38,477 nucleotides of DNA from Candidatus Rokuibacteriota bacterium (GTDB lineage: Bacteria; Methylomirabilota; Methylomirabilia; Rokubacteriales; CSP1-6), in NCBI GenBank assembly GCA_016184365.1, contig JACPCW010000100.1, positions 1 to 38,477 on the forward strand, in the 5' to 3' direction. The notes below the pieces were generated by a model, which was given only the letters and a program-made list of their open reading frames with translations, had not been told where the DNA came from and searched no databases. Made by a program: the position numbers and the translations under genes. The number at the start of each line of letters is the position of its first letter. Positions within the stretch are counted from its first letter, which is position 1. This document shows, piece after piece, positions 8,223 to 14,844 of the stretch.

Positions 8223-8265
8223 TTGGGGGCCCCGAAATGGCCCCCAAACCCCCAACGCTCCTCGA
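8223..8265. repeat. short copy of the intergenic element with only the second hairpin (copy D)
   Basis: On the minus strand the TGA of the thioesterase gene is followed immediately by TCGAGGAGCG, and then by the G-run and hairpin TTGGGGGCC/GGCCCCCAA with loop ATTTCGG. The first hairpin is missing, as if excised between TCGAGGAGCG and the G-run. The outer stem pair is T-A here but C-G in copies A and F, a compensatory change. Confidence 0.8.
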
Positions 8266-8682
8266 TCACCCTCGGAGCTTCGCGGCGACTTCCGGCGGGA
8301 TCGGCCGCGCGCGCAGCCGCTCGCCGTCGGTCTCGGGACGCGCGACCCACGCGCGCACCTCGAAGCCGCGCGCGCAGCGCCGGCCGCCGACGGAGAGCTC
8401 GTGCTCGATGCGGAACGTCTTGTCCCTGACCCACGCGACCGTCGACCGCACGTGCACGTCGTCGCCGTAGCGCACCGGCGAGCTGAACTCGGACCCGCAC
8501 TCGAGGATCGGCACGCCGACGATCCGGTACTTCGGGAAGATCACCGGCCACGGCAGGCCGATCGAGTCGAACAGGGCCGCGCAGCCGAGGTCGTACCACT
8601 CGAAGAAGCGCGGATAGAACGCGATCCCCGCCGGATCGGACTCGCTCCACCGCACCTGGATCGCGACGGTGTGGACCGTCAT
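8266..8682 (-). CDS. hotdog-fold acyl-CoA thioesterase (4-hydroxybenzoyl-CoA thioesterase family)
   Basis: This 138-residue single hotdog domain carries the family motif SDPAGIAFYPRFFEWYD (about residues 14-30). The Asp in DPAG is the expected catalytic residue of the 4HBT group. It probably hydrolyses an aromatic acyl-CoA, in line with the benzoate-CoA-ligase-like remnant upstream and the oxygenases downstream. The ATG at 8682 overlaps the TAA of the upstream frame (TAATG). No Shine-Dalgarno sequence is visible, because the bases just before the start are hairpin element E; initiation may rely on coupling. The frame extends 11 codons upstream through the element, but that part is not gene-like. 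Confidence 0.88.
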   Translation of the reverse strand: MTVHTVAIQVRWSESDPAGIAFYPRFFEWYDLGCAALFDSIGLPWPVIFPKYRIVGVPILECGSEFSSPVRYGDDVHVRSTVAWVRDKTFRIEHELSVGGRRCARGFEVRAWVARPETDGERLRARPIPPEVAAKLRG

Positions 8683-9535
8683 TATGGTGGGGGGCCCCGA
8701 AATGGCCCCCCACACCCCCCCACGCTCGGAGGGCCCGGCACCGCCGGGCCCTCCTCGACCTGGGCTTCCGCCATCTCGCGCAGGCGGAACCGCTGCAGCT
8801 TGCCGGTGGCGGTGCGCGGCAGCTCGGACACGACGACGATGCGCTTCGGGCGCTGATGCGGCGCCAGGCGCACGCCCGCCAGCCGCGTGAGATCGTCGAC
8901 GAGCCCGTCCGCGCCGCCGTCGTGGGCGGCGACGAAACAGAAGGGCTTCACGAGCCCGCCCGCGTCTTCCGCGCCGACGACGCCGACGTCGGTCACACGC
9001 GGGTCGGTGAGCATGAGCGCCTCGACGTCACCGGGCACCACCCACTGCCCCGCGACCGTGAAGCAGTCGTCCTCACGCCCCGCGTGATGGTAGAAGCCGT
9101 CCGCGTCCCGCGTCATCACGTCGCCGGTCCGGAACCACTCGCCGAGGAACGTCCGGCGCGAGTGCTCGACGCGACGCCAGTAGTACGGGCTCGCCGACGG
9201 CGTCCGCACGTGCAGCACGCCGGGCTCGCCGTCCGACGCCTCGCGTCCCGTCGTGTCGCGCAGCGAGACGTCCGTGCCGGGGACCGGTGTGCCCGCCGAT
9301 CCGGGCCGGCTGCGACCGGGCCGGTTCGACAGGACCAGTCGACACCGTCCGGCAGCAGCATGCCCACCCGGGGCTCGGGCTCGACCCCCATGTCGCGGAG
9401 CGCGTTGCCGGTGCGGTTGGCGAGGTCGGTGAGCTCGGCGTATGTGAGGGTCGCGCCCGGCGTCTCGATCGCGACACGCTCGCCCGCGCCGGCGCGCACG
9501 TGATCATCGAGAAAGGGCGACGTCGGGTGGCCCAT
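8682..9535 (-). pseudogene. benzoate-CoA ligase-like AMP-binding enzyme broken by an internal deletion
   Basis: The first ~57 codons from the ATG at 9535 encode a normal ANL-superfamily N-terminus (TPGATLTYAELTDLANRTGN, then RVGMLLPDGVDW). Within about ten codons of that (near 9330) the sequence jumps, in another frame, to the C-terminal third: GTPVPGTDVSLRD, then GEWFRTGDVMTRDADGFYHHAGR, and the A10 lysine motif PRTATGKLQR. About 250-300 residues holding the AMP-binding P-loop are missing, so the enzyme should be inactive. The C-terminal frame runs on into hairpin element E, adding a Gly/Pro-rich tail, and ends at the TAA that overlaps the thioesterase ATG. An assembly collapse is the alternative explanation. 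Confidence 0.82.
8687..8758. repeat. two-hairpin intergenic element inside the 3' end of a reading frame (copy E)
   Basis: The minus-strand reading is TCGAGGAGGGCCCGGC, then a 3-base loop and the complementary arm GCCGGGCCCTCC. This is followed by GAGCG, G-runs, and hairpin GTGGGGGGCC/GGCCCCCCAC with loop ATTTCGG. The first-hairpin arms differ from those of copy F (GGAGCGCCCCGGG), yet both pair perfectly. Here the element is translated as the last ~20 residues of the ligase fragment. Confidence 0.87.
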
Positions 9536-9580
9536 CGGGATTCGCCACGATATCACGGGGGTCGCCGTGATCCCCGGCGG

Positions 9581-11110
9581 TCAGGCCTCGCCGCGAAGCT
9601 CCGCGAGCAATCCCTGGTCGATCTTCTCGCGCACGGTACGGCGATCGAGCTGGAGACGACGGCCGGTTTCCTGAAAGCTCCCCGTCTCGGCGTAGACGAG
9701 CGTGCAGTACCGCCGGAGCACGTCGTCGGCCGCGAGGGATCCGGCGAGGATTTCGTCGGCGACGCGCCGGCGCACGGAGACGGTTGCCGAGCGCGGCGGC
9801 CGGTACTCGCCGCGGATCATGACGTTGCGCACGCACTGCTCGAGCTCGCGCACGTTGCCGGGCCACGCGTAGCCCGGGCCGAGGTGCGCGTCGATCCAGC
9901 GCTCGGTTTCCGCCGCGAGACTCTCCGCCTCGGCCTCCCCGGCGACGCGGCCGGCGATGAACCGCACGAGCGCACCGCGCTCGCCGGGCGCGGCGCGGAG
10001 CTGCTCCTCGAGGGACGGGGTGACGATCAGATCCGAGCAGAGGCGGTAGTAGAAGTCCTGGCGGAAGCGACCGGCGAGCATCTCGCGCGCGAGATCGCGA
10101 TTGGTCGCCGCGATGATCTTGCCCTGGAAGTGCCGGTCGCGCGTGTCGCCGAGCCGCTGGAACGTCCGCTCCTGGAGCACGCGCAGGAGCTTCACCTGGA
10201 TCGCGGGGTCGAGCTCGCCGATCTCGTCGAGGAAGACGCTGCCGAGCGGCGGGCATACTTCCAGCCACCCGGCACGGTCCGCGAGCGCGCCGGTGAAGGC
10301 GCCGCGTCGATGCCCGAACAGCTCCGATTCGATGAGCGTCGGCGAGAGCGCCGACGGATTCAGCGCGTGGAACGAGCCCGCGAAGTCCTCCGTGAAGGTC
10401 TGCCGCGTTCCGTCGAACGGGACGTACCGCGCGAGCCCGATGGCGCGCGCCACGAGCTCCTTGCCGGTGCCGGACGGTCCGACGATGAGCGTCGCGACGT
10501 CGCCCATGCGCTGGTAGAGCGACCGCCGGTAGCGGCGCATGTCACGCGTGAAGATCGACTGCCACACCGCGGCGCGTAGACGGATCACGGGGGCCGAGCT
10601 GCCGATGATGTTGCGGAAGATGTAGTGAAACGCGCGGCGGATCTGGAAATAGATCGCGAACACGTGGGCGACGTCGCGGTCGGCCACGACCGTGGCGCGC
10701 GGGACCTGGAGCAGCCGCTCGACGTCCTGGCGGAAGCTCCGGTAGACGCTCACCGTCGCGCCCGGCGCGCGCTCCTCGATCAGCCGATAGAAGTCGTCCT
10801 CGTAGCGGCTGAACAGGAAATAGATGACGACGTCCTCGTAGAGCTGCAGGTCGTCCGCGCTCGGCCTGACACCCTGCGCGAGCCGCGCGCTCAACCGCCC
10901 GGCGAGCGCTTCCGACCGCTCGTGGAGCGCGCGCATGTTCGCAGACGGCTCGCCCCGGCTGTTCCACAGGGTTCCGCCGGGCACGAACTCCGCCCCGAGC
11001 GCTTCGCGCTCGTACTCGATGCGCTCAGGCAGGAACGGGTTCGCGTACGCCAGCCGCGAGATCGCCGAGGCGAGCTGCCGGTCCGAGCCGTCCAGGAGCG
11101 TCATGAACAT
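9581..11110 (-). CDS. sigma-54-dependent transcriptional activator with an unrecognised N-terminal domain
   Basis: This is a bacterial enhancer-binding protein of about 509 residues. The AAA+ domain has Walker A GPSGTGKE (about 211-218), the sigma-54 contact loop GAFTGA (270-275), Walker B SVFLDE (291-296), the arginine-finger region RFRQDFYYR and WPGNVRELEQ. The C-terminus is a Fis-type helix-turn-helix (GSFQETGRRLQLDRRTVREKI). The ~200-residue N-terminal part is not a receiver, PAS, GAF or V4R domain that I can recognise. The ATG at 11110 is chosen because the protein then begins MFMTLLDG; GTG 11143 has a better GAGG and is a fair alternative. It is divergent from the diiron oxidase operon and is its likely regulator. 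Confidence 0.87.
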   Translation of the reverse strand: MFMTLLDGSDRQLASAISRLAYANPFLPERIEYEREALGAEFVPGGTLWNSRGEPSANMRALHERSEALAGRLSARLAQGVRPSADDLQLYEDVVIYFLFSRYEDDFYRLIEERAPGATVSVYRSFRQDVERLLQVPRATVVADRDVAHVFAIYFQIRRAFHYIFRNIIGSSAPVIRLRAAVWQSIFTRDMRRYRRSLYQRMGDVATLIVGPSGTGKELVARAIGLARYVPFDGTRQTFTEDFAGSFHALNPSALSPTLIESELFGHRRGAFTGALADRAGWLEVCPPLGSVFLDEIGELDPAIQVKLLRVLQERTFQRLGDTRDRHFQGKIIAATNRDLAREMLAGRFRQDFYYRLCSDLIVTPSLEEQLRAAPGERGALVRFIAGRVAGEAEAESLAAETERWIDAHLGPGYAWPGNVRELEQCVRNVMIRGEYRPPRSATVSVRRRVADEILAGSLAADDVLRRYCTLVYAETGSFQETGRRLQLDRRTVREKIDQGLLAELRGEA

Positions 11111-11218
11111 TGAATGTACAGAGGGCGGTCTCTCGATGTCCACAGTCGCCTCGCCGACGGGCTGGATACATAGGTGTGACCAACTGAAATAGCTCACCGA
11201 TCTGTCCATTTCCCGGCG

Positions 11219-11234
11219 TGGCACATCTCGTGAT
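11219..11234 (+). promoter_or_regulatory. weak candidate sigma-54 promoter for the diiron oxidase operon
   Basis: TGGCAC (-24 box, perfect) is followed after 5 bases by GTGAT where TTGCA is expected, so the -12 box keeps the G but not the C. A transcript would start near 11246, 23 bases before the ATG. The position, opposite a sigma-54 activator gene, makes it plausible; the poor -12 box keeps confidence low. Confidence 0.3.
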
Positions 11235-11268
11235 TAACGTCTCCGCAGCAACGCCCAGGGAGGACGGG

Positions 11269-11979
11269 ATGAACACGAGTCACGGGACGCTCGCATCGAC
11301 GATCGAGGCGCTCTTCGCGCGGCGGGTCGCTGACCTGACGACGTCGGCGGAATTCCGCGCGCTGGAGGACGGCCGCGCGACGTCCGCGCAGTACGACGCG
11401 TTCATCGAAAACGTCGCGCGCGCGCACCTGCGCTCGCCGCAGCTGCTCGCGTTCCTCTATGCGCTCGCGCCGCCGGCCGCCGCGGGGACGCTGCTCGAGA
11501 ACCTGCTCGAAGAGCTCGGCCGCGAGCACGAATCGGATCGACCGCATCCCGATCTGCTGCGCGACCTGCTGACCGGCGCCGGGCTCGCGCACCGGCGGCC
11601 GGCGATCGAGGCGGAGGCCGACGACGACATTCGCCGGATCGTGGTCGATCCGCTGCTCTACGGATCACTGCGTGAGGTCGGGCTCGCGGCGCTGACGGAG
11701 ATCGTCGCGTTCGAGTACATGCTGTCGCGCGCATCGGGCCGGATCGGGCGCGCGCTCTTCGCGCACCGCCGGGTGCCCGCGCCGGCGCTCGCGTGGTTCA
11801 CGCACCACTCCGAGGTCGACATCCGTCACGCGGAGCAGGGCCTCGCCGGGCTCGACGCGTACGTGCGCTATTACGGGTTCAGCGACGACGAGGCGCTCAC
11901 GATCATCGAGATGGCGCTGCGCGAGAACGTCTTCGCGCGGCGTTACTTCCGCGACTTCGTGTCGCCGGCCGTGGCGTGA
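11269..11979 (+). CDS. heme-oxygenase-like diiron oxidase (iron-containing redox enzyme family)
   Basis: The 236-residue all-helical protein resembles the TENA/heme-oxygenase-like diiron oxidase group (UndA, SznF central domain, BesC, CADD). Candidate iron ligands are E81/E82 with H87 in LLEELGREHES, a Glu in TEIVAFEYM (144/149), and the H-x3-D-x2-H helix THHSEVDIRH (H180, D184, H187), which is the family hallmark. Such enzymes use O2 to cleave or oxidise amino acids and fatty acids; the substrate here is unknown. The ATG at 11269 has GGGAGGACGGG just upstream. It is followed after 7 bases by the enolase-superfamily gene and heads a four-frame operon. Confidence 0.78.
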   Translation: MNTSHGTLASTIEALFARRVADLTTSAEFRALEDGRATSAQYDAFIENVARAHLRSPQLLAFLYALAPPAAAGTLLENLLEELGREHESDRPHPDLLRDLLTGAGLAHRRPAIEAEADDDIRRIVVDPLLYGSLREVGLAALTEIVAFEYMLSRASGRIGRALFAHRRVPAPALAWFTHHSEVDIRHAEQGLAGLDAYVRYYGFSDDEALTIIEMALRENVFARRYFRDFVSPAVA

Positions 11980-11986
11980 GGCGGCG

Positions 11987-13129
11987 ATGCGACTCGTGGC
12001 CGCCACCGTGTACGCGCTGCGGATCCCGTTCGTCGAATCGTTCCGCCACAGCGCGAGCGACCGCCGCTGGTCGGATTCCGTCGTCGTTCGCGTCCGCGAC
12101 GACGCGGGCCACGAGGGCTACGGCGAAGGCACGCCGCGACCGTACGTCACCGGCGAGACGGTCGAGACCATGGTCGATCACATCGCCCACGAGCTCTGGC
12201 CGCGCGTCGCCGCGTGCGAGTTTCCCGAGGGCGCCGGCCTCGCGGACATCTCCGCCCTCGTTCCCGACACGCGTCTGGCCGGCGCGATCGCACCACACGC
12301 GACCCGGGCGGCGGTGGAGATCGCGATCGTCGACTGCCACCTGCGCCGGACCGCACGGTCGCTCGGCGCCGTGCTGCCGCCGCGGCGCGCCCGCGTCACG
12401 TACAGCGGCGTGATCACCGCGGGGCCGATCGAACGCGCGGCCCGGCATGCGCGCCAGATGCGCGCGGTCGGCCTCGCACACGTGAAGGTGAAAGTCGGCT
12501 TCGACGACGACGTCGCCCGCATCACCGCCGTGCGCGAGGCGCTCGGACCCGGCGTCTCGCTGCGTCTCGACGCCAACGGCGCGTGGACGTTCGAGCGCGC
12601 GGTCGACGTGCTCGACGCGGTGGCGCCGCTCGGGATCGCGGCCGTCGAGCAGCCGCTGCCGCGCGGCCCGGTCAGCGAGCTCGCGCGGCTCAGGCAGGCG
12701 ACGACCGTGCCGGTCATGGCCGACGAGTCGGTCGTGACGCTCGGCGACGCCGACGCATTGATCGCCGAGAAAGCCGTCGACTTCCTGAACGTGCGGCTGT
12801 CGAAATGCGGCGGCATCACGCGATCGCTCGCGATCGCGGCGCGCGCCTTCGACGCCGGCGTCGGCGTCCAGATCGGAAGCCAGGTCGGCGAGACCGCGAT
12901 TCTCTCGGCCGCCGGCCGGCACGTCATCGCGACGCTGCGCGAGGTCGCCTTCGCCGAGGGGTCGTTCGGCACGCTGCTCCTCGCCGAAGACGTCAGCGTC
13001 GAGAGCATCCGGTTCGGACATCGCGGGGAAGCGTCGGTGCTCACCGGGCCCGGCCTCGGGATCCGCGTGATCGAAGAGCGACTCCGGCAACGGGCCGTCG
13101 CGGTCCGTGAGCTCACCGCGGAGCGATGA
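11987..13129 (+). CDS. enolase-superfamily enzyme, muconate-lactonizing subgroup
   Basis: This 380-residue enzyme has the complete active site of the MLE subgroup. It shows KxK (K167 and K169 in HVKVKVG), three metal ligands (D195 in RLDANGAW, E221 in AVEQPLP, D246 in MADES) and the second acid/base Lys K273 in NVRLSKCGG. The capping domain occupies residues 1-125. The subgroup includes dipeptide epimerases, o-succinylbenzoate synthase, N-succinylamino acid racemase and cycloisomerases, all starting by removing a proton alpha to a carboxylate. The particular reaction cannot be read off. It is coupled to the next gene by an ATGA overlap, so the two probably act on one substrate. Confidence 0.88.
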   Translation: MRLVAATVYALRIPFVESFRHSASDRRWSDSVVVRVRDDAGHEGYGEGTPRPYVTGETVETMVDHIAHELWPRVAACEFPEGAGLADISALVPDTRLAGAIAPHATRAAVEIAIVDCHLRRTARSLGAVLPPRRARVTYSGVITAGPIERAARHARQMRAVGLAHVKVKVGFDDDVARITAVREALGPGVSLRLDANGAWTFERAVDVLDAVAPLGIAAVEQPLPRGPVSELARLRQATTVPVMADESVVTLGDADALIAEKAVDFLNVRLSKCGGITRSLAIAARAFDAGVGVQIGSQVGETAILSAAGRHVIATLREVAFAEGSFGTLLLAEDVSVESIRFGHRGEASVLTGPGLGIRVIEERLRQRAVAVRELTAER

Positions 13130-14844
13130 CGATGGCACGCTGGCTCGCCCACGCGCTCGCCGCGCAACAGTCCCGGCACCACCGCGCGTTCGAGCAGGCC
13201 ACGCGCGATCCGGAACGTGCGCAGCTCGCCGTGCTGCGCTCCCTGCTCCGCGACCACGCCGACACCGCGTTCGGCCGGGACCATCACTTCGCGACCGTCG
13301 GCTCGGCGGCCGACTACGCGCGGCGCGTGCCGATCCGCGACTACGAGGCCATCCGGCCGTACGTGTCACGCATCACGGCCGGTGAACCCCGCGTGCTGAC
13401 GAGCGACGCGCCGTTGATGTTCGCGGCGACGAGCGGCACGACCGGTGAGCCGAAGCTCGTGCCCGTCACGGAAGGCTCGGCCCGCGCCACGGCCGCGCTC
13501 ATGCGCCTCTGGACGTTCTACGCGCTGCGCGACCACCCCGACATGCTCGATCACGACATCCTCACGATCGTCAGCCCGGCCGTCGAAGGCGTCGCGCCCG
13601 GCGGCCTGCCGTACGGGGCGATGACGGGACTCACGTATCAGCGCCTCCCCTGGCTCATGCGGCGGCGGCACGCGCTGCCGTACGCCGTCACGCTGATCCG
13701 CGATCACGAGACGCGCTACGCGGTCGCGCTGCGTCTGGCCCTCGCGCGCTCCATCTCGTCGGTCGGCACGGCGAATCCGAGCACGCTGCTGCGCCTGGCG
13801 GACACCGCCGGGCGGCGCGGCGCGGATCTCGTCCGGGCGATCCACGACGGGACGCTCGGTTTCGATGACGTCGAGCCGGTTCCGCATGCAGGCGTCACCG
13901 CGCGTGAGCTGCGCAGCACCCTCGACGCCGCCGCGCATGCGGATCCGACGCGGGCCGCGTTCCTCGACGGCGTCATCGAGCGGCGCGGACAGCTCCGGCT
14001 CGGCGACTGCTGGCCGGCGCTGTCGCTGATCGGCTGCTGGCTCGGCGGAAACGCCGGCGTCCAGGCGGGGCATCTCGATGCGCACTTCGCGCCGGGCGTG
14101 GCGCGCCGCGATCTCGGACTGGCCGCGAGTGAAGGACGGCTCACCGTGCCGGTCGAAGACGGTTCCGCCGCCGGTGTGCTCGCCGTGCACACGACCTTCT
14201 TCGAGTTCATCGCCGAGGGCGAGATCGACGATCCGGCGCCGCGGCCCTTCCTCGCGCACGAGCTCGAAGACGGGCGCCGCTATTACGTGATCGTCACCGG
14301 GCCGAACGGACTGTACCGCTACGACCTCAACGACGTCGTCGAGGTGCGCGGCGTTCATCACCGGGCGCCGAAGGTCGCGTTCGTCCGCAAGGGCCGTGAC
14401 ATGCTGAGCATCACCGGCGAGAAGCTGCACCTGAACCACGTCGTGCATGCGGTACAGGCCGCCGAGCGCGCGACGGGCCTCGCCGTCTGGCAGTTCCGGC
14501 TGATCTCCGCGGTCGAGCAGGCGCGGTACGACCTGCTGCTCGAGCTGACCCGCGAGGCCGACACGCGTCGGCGCCTCGGCGAATTCGCCACCGCGTTCGA
14601 TCGCGCGCTCGGCTCCGTCAACGTCGAGTACGCGAGCAAGCGCCGGTCGGGGCGTCTCGGATCGCCGCGGCTGTGCGTGATGCGCCGCGGCTGGGCCGAG
14701 CGCGTGTGCCGTGACGACTTCGCGCGGGGTCGCCGCGACGCCCAGCACAAGTGGAGCGCACTGCGTCCCGAGTGGGATGCCGTGAGCTGCGCGGACGTCG
14801 TCGAGCGGGTCGATGACGTCGAGCGGACGGTGTCGGTGTCGTGA
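13126..14844 (+). CDS. GH3-family acyl-adenylating enzyme (GH3 auxin-responsive-like)
   Basis: The 572-residue protein matches the GH3 family, which activates carboxylic acids with ATP and transfers the acyl group to an amino acid or other nucleophile; plant members make jasmonoyl- and indoleacetyl-amino acids. Visible motifs are the nucleotide loop ATSGTTGEPK (101-110), the GLYRYDLNDVVEV block (about 395-407, in place of the usual YRxGD) and KGRDMLSITGEKL. Bacterial GH3 proteins are mostly uncharacterised. The ATG at 13126 overlaps the previous stop (ATGA); the ATG two codons later is possible. The stop overlaps the next start as GTGA. Confidence 0.88.
   Translation: MTMARWLAHALAAQQSRHHRAFEQATRDPERAQLAVLRSLLRDHADTAFGRDHHFATVGSAADYARRVPIRDYEAIRPYVSRITAGEPRVLTSDAPLMFAATSGTTGEPKLVPVTEGSARATAALMRLWTFYALRDHPDMLDHDILTIVSPAVEGVAPGGLPYGAMTGLTYQRLPWLMRRRHALPYAVTLIRDHETRYAVALRLALARSISSVGTANPSTLLRLADTAGRRGADLVRAIHDGTLGFDDVEPVPHAGVTARELRSTLDAAAHADPTRAAFLDGVIERRGQLRLGDCWPALSLIGCWLGGNAGVQAGHLDAHFAPGVARRDLGLAASEGRLTVPVEDGSAAGVLAVHTTFFEFIAEGEIDDPAPRPFLAHELEDGRRYYVIVTGPNGLYRYDLNDVVEVRGVHHRAPKVAFVRKGRDMLSITGEKLHLNHVVHAVQAAERATGLAVWQFRLISAVEQARYDLLLELTREADTRRRLGEFATAFDRALGSVNVEYASKRRSGRLGSPRLCVMRRGWAERVCRDDFARGRRDAQHKWSALRPEWDAVSCADVVERVDDVERTVSVS

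Noticed and set aside
11219..11234. A confident sigma-54 promoter upstream of the diiron oxidase gene
   Set aside because: The -12 box (GTGAT) lacks the conserved GC, so it is kept only as a weak candidate.
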